NCBI RefSeq assembly: GCF_014197795.1
Contig: NZ_JACIGI010000003.1
Location: 167,136-231,135, forward strand
Length of the DNA: 64,000 nucleotides
Source: Roseospira goensis
GTDB lineage: Bacteria > Pseudomonadota > Alphaproteobacteria > Rhodospirillales > Rhodospirillaceae
Direction: 5' to 3'
The notes under the pieces were generated by a model that was not told the origin of the DNA, ran no database searches, and saw only the letters and a list, made by a program, of their open reading frames with translations. Positions 17,995 through 26,480 of the stretch are shown here, one piece after another. Numbering within the stretch: position 1 is the stretch's first letter; each line of letters opens with the position of its first letter. The position numbers were made by a program, and so were the translations under genes.

Positions 17995-18145
17995 GCACAC
18001 TACTCCAGTCTGACGGAGATCGAACACGGCGGGACAAGCCACCCTGAACCGGGCGTTTTCCTTACCACTGGATCGGTCGCGCTGCTATCCTGTCTCCTGA
18101 CACATGCGCCGGGGGCCGGGTGGTGTGTTCGGCAGCGGGGACGGT

Positions 18146-19969
18146 ATGAGGAGCACCGAACGGGTATCCACGCAGGCGATGGCGCCCGAGGCGACCGCCC
18201 CGGACGCGACGTCCGACGGCGGCCGCGCAGACAGCCGGGCGGACATCAGCGAAGACCACCTGCGGCGGCTGATTCGGACCGGCATCGCGCTGTCGGCGGA
18301 GCGGGACCACGCCACGCTGGTGGAACGCATCCTGCTGGAGGCCAAGGCGATCGCCCGCGCCGACGGCGGCACGCTCTATCTGCGCGACCCCGACCGCAAC
18401 ACGCTTAGTTTCGACATCATCCGCAACGACAGCCTGCGGGTGGCGATGGGCGGCACCACCGGACGGCCGATCGCCTTCCCGGTGCTGCATATGCGCGACC
18501 CCGACAGCGGCGCCCCCAACTACGGCAACGTCTGCACCGCCGCCGCGCTGACCGGGCGCACGATCAACACCGCCGACGCCTACGAGCCCGGCGAGTTCGA
18601 TTTCTCGGGTCCGCGGAAGTTCGACGCCAGCACCGGCTACCGCTCCAAGTCCTTCCTGACCATCCCGCTCAAGAACCACGACGACGAGGTGATGGGCGTC
18701 CTGCAACTCATCAACGCGCAGGACGAGCAGGGCCGTGTCATCCCCTTCTCGCCCCAGATCCAGAGCCTGGTGGAAGCGCTGGCCGCGCAGGCCGCCGTGG
18801 CGCTGGACAACCAGCACCTGATCGGTTCGCAGCGCGCCCTGCTGGATGCCCTGGTCCAGGTTCTGGCCGGCGCCATCGACGCCAAGTCCCCGTACACCGG
18901 CGGCCATTGCGAGCGCGTGCCGACCATCGTCAAGCTGCTGGCCGAGGCGGCCTGCACGACCGACAGCGGTCCCTACGCCGATTTCGGCCTGACCGAGGCC
19001 GAGTGGTACGAACTGCACGTGGCGGCCTACCTGCACGACTGCGGCAAGGTCACCACGCCCGAATACGTGATGGACAAGGCCACCAAGCTGGAGATCATCC
19101 ACAATCGCATTCACGAGATCCGCACCCGCTTCGAAGTCCTGCGCCGCGACGCCGAGGTCGCCTACTGGCGCGCCCGCGCAGAGGGCACCGATCCGGCCGC
19201 CGCCGAGGCCGCGTTCGCCGCCACCGTCCGGGAGCTGGACGACGACTACGCCTTCATCGCGCAATGCAACATCGGCGGCGAGTTCATGTCGGCCGAAGAC
19301 ATGGCCCGGGTCCGACGCATCGGCGAGCGCACCTGGGTGCGGCACTTCGACCGCACGATGGGGCTGTCCTGGCAGGAACGGGAGCGCGCCGCCGCCAGCC
19401 CGCCGCCGCCGGCCCCGGCGGTCGAACCGCTGCTGTCGGACCGCCCCGACCATCGGGTGGACGGCTACGACTTCGGCGAGGTCTACAATCTGTGCATCAG
19501 CCGCGGCACCATCTCCCCCGAGGAACGGGACAAGATCAACGACCATATCGTGGTCACCCAGCGCATGCTGGCGCAGATGCCGTTCCCGCGCCACCTCGCC
19601 CGCGTGCCGGAGATCGCCGGCAATCATCACGAGAAGATGGACGGGACCGGCTATCCGAACGGCCTGACCGGCGACCAGATGTCGCCGCTGGCCCGCATGA
19701 TGGCGATCGCCGACGTGTTCGAGGCCCTGACCGCGGCCGACCGCCCCTACAAGCGGCCCAAGACACTGAGCGAAAGCGTGCGCATCCTGGCGTTCATGGC
19801 GCGCGACAACCACGTCGATCGGGCGCTGTTCGAACTGTTCCTGACGTCGAGCGTCTACCTGGCCTACGCCGAGACGTTCCTGCGACCCGACCAGATGGAC
19901 GCGGTGGACATCCCGGCCATGCTGGCCCTGGCCCGCGGCGACGGGCCGAACCGGCCGGGGTCCGGGTAA
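18146..19969 (+). CDS. GAF / HD-GYP domain protein (cyclic-di-GMP phosphodiesterase-like)
   Basis: 607 residues from ATG 18146 (GGGGA upstream); an ATG at 18104 is an alternative. The GAF domain covers about 50-205 (ending LINAQDEQG...AAVALDNQH). The HD-GYP part has GGHCERV, the metal site YLHDCGK and, about 190 residues later, NHHEKMDGTGYPNGL, a full HD-GYP signature. The HD and GYP halves are normally 50-70 residues apart; here a mostly helical segment with a Pro/Ala linker is inserted. No membrane helix, so cytoplasmic. Likely hydrolyses c-di-GMP in response to a GAF ligand. Stands alone, converging on bfr. Confidence 0.9.
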   Translation: MRSTERVSTQAMAPEATAPDATSDGGRADSRADISEDHLRRLIRTGIALSAERDHATLVERILLEAKAIARADGGTLYLRDPDRNTLSFDIIRNDSLRVAMGGTTGRPIAFPVLHMRDPDSGAPNYGNVCTAAALTGRTINTADAYEPGEFDFSGPRKFDASTGYRSKSFLTIPLKNHDDEVMGVLQLINAQDEQGRVIPFSPQIQSLVEALAAQAAVALDNQHLIGSQRALLDALVQVLAGAIDAKSPYTGGHCERVPTIVKLLAEAACTTDSGPYADFGLTEAEWYELHVAAYLHDCGKVTTPEYVMDKATKLEIIHNRIHEIRTRFEVLRRDAEVAYWRARAEGTDPAAAEAAFAATVRELDDDYAFIAQCNIGGEFMSAEDMARVRRIGERTWVRHFDRTMGLSWQERERAAASPPPPAPAVEPLLSDRPDHRVDGYDFGEVYNLCISRGTISPEERDKINDHIVVTQRMLAQMPFPRHLARVPEIAGNHHEKMDGTGYPNGLTGDQMSPLARMMAIADVFEALTAADRPYKRPKTLSESVRILAFMARDNHVDRALFELFLTSSVYLAYAETFLRPDQMDAVDIPAMLALARGDGPNRPGSG

Positions 19970-19996
19970 CGGACCCTGCACCGCGATCCGGCCCCC

Positions 19997-20029
19997 GTGG
20001 CATCCCGGGATGGCATCCCGGGATGCCAC
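19997..20029. terminator. 33-bp perfect palindrome between convergent HD-GYP and bfr genes
   Basis: GTGGCATCCCGGGAT, a 3-nt loop and its exact reverse complement. Further partial copies of GGGATGGCA follow to about 20047. Very stable hairpin in either strand; no T-run, so a bidirectional transcript-end/blocker is inferred, not shown. Confidence 0.6.
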
Positions 20030-20059
20030 GGGATGGCACCTCGGGATCGCACCGCCGGA

Positions 20060-20551
20060 TCAATCCTCGCTGTCGCCCTCGCCGCCGAACATCTGCTGCT
20101 GGAGATAGCCGCTGGCACCGACCTGCGCGATCAGGTGCATCTGGCTTTCGAGCCAGTCGATGTGCTCTTCGGTGTCGGACAGGATGTGCCGCAGCAGGTC
20201 ACGACTGACGAAGTCCTGCACCGCCTCGCAGTGGGCCACCCCCTCGACCAGGGTGGCGCGGGCGTCATATTCGAGCGTGAGATCGCTCTCCAGGCACTCC
20301 GGCACGGTCTCGCCGATGCGCAGAGTCTTCAGATCCTGAAGGTTGGGCAGTCCTTCGAGAAGCAGAATGCGCTCGATCACCATGTCGGCGTGCTGCATCT
20401 CCTCGATGGACTCGTGATAGACGGTGTCGGCCAGCCGCAGGAATCCCCAGTTCTTCATCATGCGGGCATGAAGGAAGTACTGGTTCACGGCGGTCAGTTC
20501 GTTGGTCAGGACGCTGTTGAGCCGATCAATGACGGACTTGTCGCCCTTCAT
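20060..20551 (-). CDS. bfr: bacterioferritin
   Basis: 163 residues from ATG 20551 with a GGAGAAGGGG leader. Stores iron in a 24-subunit haem-containing cage. Ferroxidase and haem residues are in the standard places: Glu18, Tyr25, Glu51, Met52 (haem ligand) and His54, with Glu94 and the second EExxH region ([10 protein letters not shown]) near the C-terminus. Lies 112 bp downstream of bfd on the same strand; together they store iron and release it again. Upstream region of the pair carries a palindrome described separately. Confidence 0.97.
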   Translation of the reverse strand: MKGDKSVIDRLNSVLTNELTAVNQYFLHARMMKNWGFLRLADTVYHESIEEMQHADMVIERILLLEGLPNLQDLKTLRIGETVPECLESDLTLEYDARATLVEGVAHCEAVQDFVSRDLLRHILSDTEEHIDWLESQMHLIAQVGASGYLQQQMFGGEGDSED

Positions 20552-20663
20552 CCCCTTCTCCCCCACATGGTCATGATCCGGATACGGCGGAGCGCCCGCG
20601 GCCCTCGTCGGCCCGGGCGCCCCTTGCGTGACCCATGCCATGTGGGGCCGGTCGTCCCGCGTG

Positions 20664-20939
20664 TTAAGGGGACGACGTGACCTCCGAGGGGCCAGCTTCG
20701 AGCCGGTGATCCGGCCCGCCGACCTCGCCGACCCCGCCGGCATGGCCGGGCAGCGGACAGGCAACCGGTGGCCCCGCCCCCTTCTCCGCCCGGATCAGGG
20801 CCGCGATGCGCGGCACGCAGCGGGCGCATTGGGGGCTCTCGCCACAGCTCTGGAACACCTTGGCGACATGGCGCGCGCCGCCCTGGATGGCCGTGCGCAC
20901 GTGTCGTTCGTTCAGGCCCCTGCAATTGCAGATGTACAT
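20664..20939 (-). CDS. bfd: bacterioferritin-associated ferredoxin
   Basis: 91 residues from ATG 20939. The four [2Fe-2S] ligands are Cys4, Cys6, Cys38 and Cys41, the same numbering as E. coli Bfd (MYICNC...[10 protein letters not shown]). Bfd gives electrons to bacterioferritin so that stored Fe(III) is released. It has an extra C-terminal tail of about 25 residues rich in Gly/Pro. Followed by bfr. Transcription probably starts just upstream, around a CCCCATAGTATGGGG dyad. Confidence 0.95.
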   Translation of the reverse strand: MYICNCRGLNERHVRTAIQGGARHVAKVFQSCGESPQCARCVPRIAALIRAEKGAGPPVACPLPGHAGGVGEVGGPDHRLEAGPSEVTSSP

Positions 20940-20976
20940 GGTCGGCGCCGTTCCGTCGGTCCCGTCGTCAGTGTTG

Positions 20977-21035
20977 CCCCATAGTATGGGGCGTGCGCCC
21001 TCTTTCTGCAAATGCAAGTCAGTATTAATTCCATG
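20977..21035 (-). promoter_or_regulatory. candidate bfd promoter/operator
   Basis: On the minus strand TTGCAG and TACTAT lie 19 nt apart. The TACTAT hexamer is the centre of a perfect 7-bp dyad, CCCCATA-G-TATGGGG (20977-20991). Just upstream an A/T-rich block (TGCAAATGCAAGTCA, 21007-21021) looks like a partial Fur-type box. Motif reading only. Confidence 0.35.
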
Positions 21036-21052
21036 TTATCGAGTCCACGTCA

Positions 21053-21703
21053 TCACCGGCGGCGCACCAGCATGAGGCCATCGCGGATCGGCAGCAGGCA
21101 CGAATCCACCCGCGCGTCGTCGCGGATCTTCAGCGTCAGGTCGCGCAAGGCCACCGTGTTGGCGGTCGTGTTCGCGGGGTCGGCCACCGTCCCCTTCCAC
21201 AGCATGTTGTCGAGCGCGATCAGGCCGCCGGATCGGACGAGCTGGAGGGCCTGCTCGTAATAGCCGTCGTAGCCCTCCTTGTCGGCGTCGATGAAGGCCA
21301 TGTCGAAGGTGCCGGCCTGACCCTCGGCGATCAGCATCTCGACCCCATCGGCGGCGGGGCCCACGTGCAGGTGGATACGGTCGTTCATCCCCGCCCGGCC
21401 CCAATGCCGGCGGGCGATCTCGGCGAAGTCGGGGGAGTCGTCGAAGGCCCGCACCTCGCCGCCGGGCGGCAGCGCGTAGGCCACGGCGAGCGCGCTGTAG
21501 CCGGTGAAGGTGCCGATATCGAGCGCCCGTCGCGCCCCCACCAGCCGTGCCAGAAAGCCGAGCAATGCCGCCTGCTCCGGGCTGCTGGCCCAGTGCGCGG
21601 TCTCCATCGCCTCGGTCTCGGCCCGCAGCGCGGCGAGGGGCGCCGGCTCGTCGATCCCGACCCGGCGAACATAGTCGGTCACGGCATCGGACAGGTCCAT
21701 CAT
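21053..21703 (-). CDS. class I SAM-dependent O-methyltransferase (CCoAMT/COMT type)
   Basis: 216 residues from ATG 21703, which overlaps the upstream stop (ATGA). Clear methyltransferase family 3: ALDIGTFTGYSALAVAYALP (SAM glycine loop), VRAFDDSPDF (ribose acidic site), FDMAFIDADKEGYDGYYE (metal-binding Asp) and LIALDNMLWKG. Family members methylate catechol-like hydroxyls with a divalent metal. Last gene of a ytoQ-methyltransferase-methyltransferase unit with overlapping starts and stops. Acceptor unknown. Confidence 0.9.
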   Translation of the reverse strand: MMDLSDAVTDYVRRVGIDEPAPLAALRAETEAMETAHWASSPEQAALLGFLARLVGARRALDIGTFTGYSALAVAYALPPGGEVRAFDDSPDFAEIARRHWGRAGMNDRIHLHVGPAADGVEMLIAEGQAGTFDMAFIDADKEGYDGYYEQALQLVRSGGLIALDNMLWKGTVADPANTTANTVALRDLTLKIRDDARVDSCLLPIRDGLMLVRRR

Positions 21704-22419
21704 CGGGCGTCTCCCTGGTTCGGGGGCGAAGGGGGCCGGACGCGGTAGACCGCGGTCTCGCGGACCAGGCGATCCTCCAGCTCCAGCGTGGTGGCAACGG
21801 CATAACGCGCCAGGAGTTCCAGCCCGTCCCGCGGCACATGCGCCCGCCCGGGGTCGGCCAACAGCACCACCGCGCCCGCGGCCGCCTGCGCGCGCAGGAA
21901 GCGCGCGGCGCGGTCGGCCATCGGCTGTTCGTAGCACACGTCGCCGGCCAGGATCACGGCCCAGCGACCGGGCGCGGCGCCACCGGCGGGCGCATCGGCG
22001 GCCGGAAGCAGGTCGACCACCGACGCCACCACCCGATCCGCCACCCCGTTGAGCGTGGCGTTGAGGGTCAGCGCCTCGGCCGCCATCGGATCGGTATCGG
22101 CACCGGTCACGGCGTCCGCCCCGGCCCGCGCCGCGGCGATACCGGCGATGCCGCAGCCGGAGGCCAGGTCCAGGACCGAACGGCCGCGCACCAGTTCCGG
22201 GTCGTCGAGCACATGACGCGCCAGCGCCTGCCCCCCCGGCCAGGCGAAGGCCCAGAACGGCGGCGCGACGCCGCGCTCACGCAACAGCGCCTCGCTGGCC
22301 TGCCACAGCGGCGTGATCTCGGTCGCCAGGTGCAGGCGCAGGTCCGGCACGTGCGGTGGCGCGGCGACGGTGGTCCAGGTCCGGATGAAACGGCGCCGCG
22401 CCGCCGCGTCCAGGGTCAC
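21700..22419 (-). CDS. class I SAM-dependent methyltransferase (PrmA/METTL20-like)
   Basis: 239 residues from GTG 22419, which overlaps the YtoQ stop (GTGA). SAM motif I is VLDLASGCGIAGIAAARAGA, followed by VTGADTDPMAAEA and the post-II acidic motif VILAGDVCYEQPMA. The N-terminal PFWAFAWPGGQALARH segment is typical of the nicotinamide N-methyltransferase/ETFB-lysine methyltransferase (METTL20) group, so a protein-lysine substrate is likely. Translationally coupled to both neighbours. Confidence 0.85.
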   Translation of the reverse strand: MTLDAAARRRFIRTWTTVAAPPHVPDLRLHLATEITPLWQASEALLRERGVAPPFWAFAWPGGQALARHVLDDPELVRGRSVLDLASGCGIAGIAAARAGADAVTGADTDPMAAEALTLNATLNGVADRVVASVVDLLPAADAPAGGAAPGRWAVILAGDVCYEQPMADRAARFLRAQAAAGAVVLLADPGRAHVPRDGLELLARYAVATTLELEDRLVRETAVYRVRPPSPPNQGDAR

Positions 22420-22886
22420 CGCCCGGGCAGCCGGCCGGTCTGCACGTAGGCCAGCACCTGTGCCACCTGGGCCGGCGTCTCGCACACCGCCAGGGCGGCA
22501 GCGTCGACCTCCTTGAGGGCATGGGTCAGCTCGGGCGGATGCATGACGATCACCGGCGTCCCGAGCGCCGCCGCGTAGCCGGCATCGAAGGCGGCGTTCC
22601 ATTGCCGGTACTTGTCGCCGAAGCGGACCACCACGATATCGGCCTGTTCGATCAGCACCGTGGTGCGGATGGCGTTGATCTTGGCGCCCTTGTGGTCGCG
22701 CCAGAACGGGAGGTCCTCCTCACCCAGCAACACGACGCCGCAGTCATCCGAAGCGCCGTGGTCGGTGACCGGGCCGGAAAAGTCGATGCGCAGGCCGGCG
22801 GTCTCGCACGCCGCCATCACCTGGTCGCGCCAGTCGGTGTGGATCTCGCCCGACAGGTAGACGGACAGGTCGCTGGGTCCGAGCAT
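22416..22886 (-). CDS. ytoQ: YtoQ family protein
   Basis: 156 residues from ATG 22886, GGGAGGGGGG upstream. Matches the YtoQ family: SVYLSGEIHTDWR at the N-terminus, LIEQADIVVVRFGDKYRQWNAAFDAGYAAALG and VIVMHPPELTHALKEVD; the fold resembles nucleoside 2-deoxyribosyltransferases. Function is not established. First gene of a three-gene unit with overlapping methyltransferase genes. The 137-bp dispersed element ends only 14 nt upstream of the start codon, so the ribosome site abuts the element. Confidence 0.88.
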   Translation of the reverse strand: MLGPSDLSVYLSGEIHTDWRDQVMAACETAGLRIDFSGPVTDHGASDDCGVVLLGEEDLPFWRDHKGAKINAIRTTVLIEQADIVVVRFGDKYRQWNAAFDAGYAAALGTPVIVMHPPELTHALKEVDAAALAVCETPAQVAQVLAYVQTGRLPGR

Positions 22887-22900
22887 GGCACCCCCCTCCC

Positions 22901-23037
22901 TAGCGCCGATAGCTCGAAATCGGAACCACCGGGGTGGGGCCGATTTCGAGCGTGAATCGGCGCGATCTGTTGGTTTCAGAGCGGAACGCCCGAATTCGAA
23001 ATCACCATGCGATTCCGTATTCGGGCGTTCCGCTCTA
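22901..23037 (+). repeat. 137-bp bipartite palindromic dispersed element, copy 1
   Basis: Begins TAGCGCC and ends CGCTCTA. First hairpin: CTCGAAATCGG/CCGATTTCGAG with inner CCACC-GG-GGTGG (22913-22951). Second hairpin: AGAGCGGAACGCCCGAAT (22978-22995) pairs exactly with 23019-23036. Differs from copy 2 at 4 and from copy 3 at 11 positions. Sits between lysK and ytoQ. Confidence 0.95.
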
Positions 23038-23149
23038 TGGTTGGCCGGATCACGGTGCCCGCGAGCATGCCGGAACACCGCCCGTCCGGCAACCGCGTCA
23101 GGTCAGCCGCCGGTCGGCGGACACCGCGCCGGCGCCGCGCCGCACAGGA

Positions 23150-24784
23150 TCAGATGGCCAGGTCGTCGCCGGCGATCGCGCGGTCCAGCAGGGCCAGGGT
23201 CTCGTCGCGGCCGTACAGGGCGATGAACGAGCCCATGCGCGGCCCCTGATCCTGCCCCAGCAGGATCTGGTACAGCGCCTTGAACCAGCTCTTGAGGTCG
23301 CCCAGGGTGTCGGCGTGCGCCTTGCCCACCTCGTAGACCAGGGTCTGGAGATCCTCCGCCCCCGCCTCCGGCGGCGCCTCGGCCAGGGCCGCGCGCAGAT
23401 CCTCCAGCGCGCGCGCCTCGGCCGCCGTGGCGGTCCGGTAACGCTTCGCCGGCCGCACGAAATCCCGGTAGTAGGCGATGGCGTGCCCGACCAGACCGTC
23501 CAGGATCGGCGCCGTCTCCGGCGTCGCGCCCGGCGCATAGCGGCTGATGTAGTGCCACAGCACCGCCGGATCCTCGGAATGGCATACGTTGGCCAGGTTC
23601 AGCAGAATGCCGAACGAGAGGTGGGCCTCCTCACGCGGCGGCCGGCCGTTGTGAATGTGCCAGACCGGGTTGTTGAGGCGGTCGCGCGACGCCTGACCCT
23701 CGAACTTCTCCAGGTGGGCGAGGTAGTCGTCCACGTTGCGCGGAATGACGTCGAAGTACAGCTTCTTGGCCGCCCGCGGCTTCTGGTACATGAACAGGGC
23801 GAGGCTTTCGGCGTTGGCGTACTTCAACCAGTCCTCGACCGCGAGGCCGTTCCCCTTCGACTTCGAGATCTTCTGGCCCTTGTCGTCCAGGAACAGCTCG
23901 TACGTCAGGTTGACCGGCGGCTCGCTGCCGAGAATGCGGCAGATCCGGCTCGACAGGCGCACGCTGTCGATCAGATCCTTGCCCGACATCTCGTAATCGA
24001 CGCCCAGCGCGTGCCAGCGCGTGCCCCAGTCGGCCTTCCATTGCAGCTTGCAGCGCCCGCCGGTCACCGGGGTCTCGACGGCGCGCCCATCCTCGTCCCG
24101 ATAGACGATCGTGCCGGCGTCGGGGTCGGTCTCCAGCACGGGAACCTGGAGGACACGGCCCGTGTTCGGGCACACCGGCAGGAACGGCGCATAGGTGGCG
24201 CGGCGCTCCTCGCCCAGGGTGGGCAGAACCACATCCCGGATGGCATCGTAGTGACGCAGCACGGCCCGCAGGGCCGCGTCGAACCGGCCCGAGGTGTAGC
24301 ACTCGGTCGCCGACTGGAACTCGTACTCGAACCCGAAGGAGTCCAGGAACGCCCGCAGGCGGGCGTTGTTGTGGTGCCCGAAGCTCTCGTGAGTCCCGAA
24401 GGGGTCGGGGATGCGCGTCAGCGGCTTGCCCAGGTGGGCGGCCACCAGCTCCTTGTTGGGGATGTTGTCCGGGACCTTGCGCAGCCCGTCCATGTCGTCC
24501 GAGAACGCGAACAGCCGGGTCGGGATGTCCGGCGCCAGAAGCTGGAAGGCGCGCCGCACCATGGTGGTGCGCACCACCTCGCCGAAGGTGCCGATGTGCG
24601 GCAGCCCCGACGGCCCGTAGCCGGTCTCGAACAGCACGTAGCCCTTGGCGGGCGCCTGCCCTTTCAGGCGTTCGTCCAGGATGCGCCGGGCCTCCTGGAA
24701 GGGCCAGGCGTTGCTCTCGCGGGCGGCGGCACGCAGGGCCTCGTCCGCGGCGGGCACGGGATCGGACAGCGACGACTCGGGCAT
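23150..24784 (-). CDS. lysK: lysyl-tRNA synthetase, class I
   Basis: 544 residues from ATG 24784 (AGGAAA 9 nt upstream). Charges tRNA-Lys. It is the class I (archaeal/spirochaetal/alphaproteobacterial) form: a HIGH-like [12 protein letters not shown] motif near residue 55 and KMSKS-like KISKSKGNG near 300, with a C-terminal helical anticodon-binding region. Not the class II LysS of most bacteria. Monocistronic by spacing; downstream of carD, from which a terminator separates it. Confidence 0.96.
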   Translation of the reverse strand: MPESSLSDPVPAADEALRAAARESNAWPFQEARRILDERLKGQAPAKGYVLFETGYGPSGLPHIGTFGEVVRTTMVRRAFQLLAPDIPTRLFAFSDDMDGLRKVPDNIPNKELVAAHLGKPLTRIPDPFGTHESFGHHNNARLRAFLDSFGFEYEFQSATECYTSGRFDAALRAVLRHYDAIRDVVLPTLGEERRATYAPFLPVCPNTGRVLQVPVLETDPDAGTIVYRDEDGRAVETPVTGGRCKLQWKADWGTRWHALGVDYEMSGKDLIDSVRLSSRICRILGSEPPVNLTYELFLDDKGQKISKSKGNGLAVEDWLKYANAESLALFMYQKPRAAKKLYFDVIPRNVDDYLAHLEKFEGQASRDRLNNPVWHIHNGRPPREEAHLSFGILLNLANVCHSEDPAVLWHYISRYAPGATPETAPILDGLVGHAIAYYRDFVRPAKRYRTATAAEARALEDLRAALAEAPPEAGAEDLQTLVYEVGKAHADTLGDLKSWFKALYQILLGQDQGPRMGSFIALYGRDETLALLDRAIAGDDLAI

Positions 24785-24856
24785 TGCGACGGTTTCCTGA
24801 ACAAGGGCAGGCGGACGGGGGGCGCTGGGGCGGACGGCAGCCTGCGACCCCCCGAC

Positions 24857-24894
24857 CCCAAAAGACAAGCCGCGCCGTCGGCGGACGGCGCGGC
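24857..24894 (-). terminator. rho-independent terminator downstream of carD
   Basis: Minus-strand stem GCCGCGCCGTC/GACGGCGCGGC (24869-24879 with 24884-24894), 4-nt loop, followed by TTGTCTTTT. Located 38 nt after the carD stop. Confidence 0.85.
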
Positions 24895-24931
24895 GACGCG
24901 CGGCGGACCGGACCCGGGCGGCAGGCCGGGG

Positions 24932-25429
24932 TCAGGCCGCCGAGAGCAGTTTCTCCACCTTCTGGGTGGCGGCGTCGGCGTCGATGGACTCGATGGCCGC
25001 CAACTCGCCCACCAGACGCTCCAGCGCCTGCTCGTAGATCTGACGCTCGGAGTAGGACTGCTCCGGCTGCGTGGCGCCCCGGAACAGATCGCGGACCACC
25101 TCGGCGATGGAGACCGGGTCGCCGGAGTTGATCTTCTGTTCGTATTCCTGCGCGCGCCGGCTCCACATCGTGCGCTTCACACGCGCCCGCCCCTTCAGGG
25201 TGCTGAGCGCGGTCTGCATCTCCTGCTTGGTGGAGAGCTTGCGCAGGCCGGAGGTGGCCGCCTTGGCGACCGGCACACGGAGGGTCATCCGTTCGCGCTC
25301 AAATGAAATCACATACAATTCCAGGTCCATGCCGCCGATCGCCTGGGTCTCGACCGCTTCGATCAAGCCCACGCCATGGGTCGGGTACACAACATGATCT
25401 CCAACAGAAAACGGCGCCTTTTTGCTCAT
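24932..25429 (-). CDS. carD: CarD/CdnL-family transcription regulator
   Basis: 165 residues from ATG 25429, following TGAGACC. The N-terminal RNA-polymerase-interaction (Tudor-like) domain is clear: FSVGDHVVYPTHGVGLIEAVE, YVISFERERMTLRVPV. The C-terminal helical part includes WSRRAQEYEQKINSGD and RDLFRG, the DNA-binding region with its conserved Trp. CarD stabilises open promoter complexes, notably at rRNA genes. Preceded by a 592-bp gap with no convincing gene; followed by a clear terminator. FdxA, with which carD is often neighbour in alphaproteobacteria, is the next gene upstream. Confidence 0.95.
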   Translation of the reverse strand: MSKKAPFSVGDHVVYPTHGVGLIEAVETQAIGGMDLELYVISFERERMTLRVPVAKAATSGLRKLSTKQEMQTALSTLKGRARVKRTMWSRRAQEYEQKINSGDPVSIAEVVRDLFRGATQPEQSYSERQIYEQALERLVGELAAIESIDADAATQKVEKLLSAA

Positions 25430-26021
25430 GGTCTCACTCTTCAAAAAACGAACGGGTCCGGTGCCCCTCGGCACGCACTCGACCGGGACTCAAAGCCAAG
25501 CCTCAAGACCGGGGCCCGCGCCCCCGCGCCCCTGTCCCCGCGCCCCTGTCCCCGCGCCCCTGTCCCCGCACCCCTGTGAACCCCCGGTCGGGGACACGGC
25601 CCTGACACGGCACCCCATGGCCTCCGCACACACACCCAGAGACCGTCCGACCCTTGGTTCTGCGGATGAAACGTACGACACTCCCGCCACGCGGCCGAGT
25701 CGCCCCCTCGGCCGCCCCTCGGGGGCGGCGCCCCGATCCTGTGCCTCGCACCCGGCCGGCCCGGAAAACCGGGCACACGGCCGGTGCCTGCGCCTTGTCG
25801 AGGATGCGCCCGTGGCCACGCGATCATGCGGTTCCGACGATCGTTCTCCATACCACAAATCTTCAACAAATCACAGGTCCGGCTTCACCGGCCACCGCGC
25901 CGGCCGCGGCCCCGGGTCCACGCACCGCCAGGGCTGGCATGCAAACGCCGCCCCGGCCGGGCGGCCGGAGCGGCGTGTCGCGGGAGCCGTTGCTGCGTCG
26001 CCGGACGGACGCCAAGCCCGA
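25430..26021. other. 592-bp gap between fdxA and carD
   Basis: No ORF here has family-like composition. A 14-nt tandem repeat lies at 25522-25577. An A/T-richer patch around 25835-25875 contains an extended -10 candidate on the minus strand (TGGTATGGA, core 25847-25852), which would give carD a leader of about 400 nt. Nothing else recognised. Confidence 0.4.
25522..25577. repeat. 14-nt tandem repeat, four units
   Basis: CCCCGCGCCCCTGT starts at 25522, 25536, 25550 and 25564; the last unit has one change. About 90 nt upstream of the carD start. Confidence 0.9.
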
Positions 26022-26360
26022 TCAGGTGGTCCCGGTGCCCGGCTTATCGCTCATGAAATCCTTCTTGCCCGGCTTGTCCTTCCAGTCGTCGGCATCCGGC
26101 AGCGGATCGCCTTTGCGGGTGATGTTGGGCCACTGCTCCGAGAACTCGCGGTTGATCTCGATCCACGCCGCGGCGCGATCGTCGGAGTCCGGCACGATGG
26201 CCTCGGCCGGACACTCCGGCTCGCAGACGCCGCAGTCGATGCACTCGTCCGGATTGATGACGAGGAAATTCTCGCCTTCGTAGAAGCAGTCCACGGGACA
26301 CACTTCGACACAATCCTGGTATTTGCACTTAATGCAGTTCTCAGTGACGACATAGGTCAT
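26022..26360 (-). CDS. fdxA: 7Fe-8S ferredoxin (FdxA type)
   Basis: 112 residues. Nine Cys in the order typical of seven-iron ferredoxins: Cys9, 12, 17, 21, 25 and then Cys40, 43, 46, 50 ([11 protein letters not shown]). One half makes a [3Fe-4S] and the other a [4Fe-4S] cluster. The C-terminal 55 residues ([19 protein letters not shown]) are the usual Azotobacter FdI/FdxA extension. An essential low-potential carrier in many alphaproteobacteria; partner not identifiable here. Starts 120 bp downstream of the TerB-like gene. Confidence 0.96.
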   Translation of the reverse strand: MTYVVTENCIKCKYQDCVEVCPVDCFYEGENFLVINPDECIDCGVCEPECPAEAIVPDSDDRAAAWIEINREFSEQWPNITRKGDPLPDADDWKDKPGKKDFMSDKPGTGTT

Positions 26361-26480
26361 GGATTATCAACTCCACTCACGCACCGCGGCCCCGCTTCTC
26401 CGGCCACCGGACCGCCCGCTACACTGCCGGGCCACACGCGGCGGCCTGGGATTCGCCCCGACGGCACACGACCCGCGCGA

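Noticed and set aside
25441-25869. 142-codon minus-strand frame in the fdxA-carD gap
   Set aside because: Arg/Gly/Pro-rich, runs through the tandem repeat, no ribosome site or recognisable domain.
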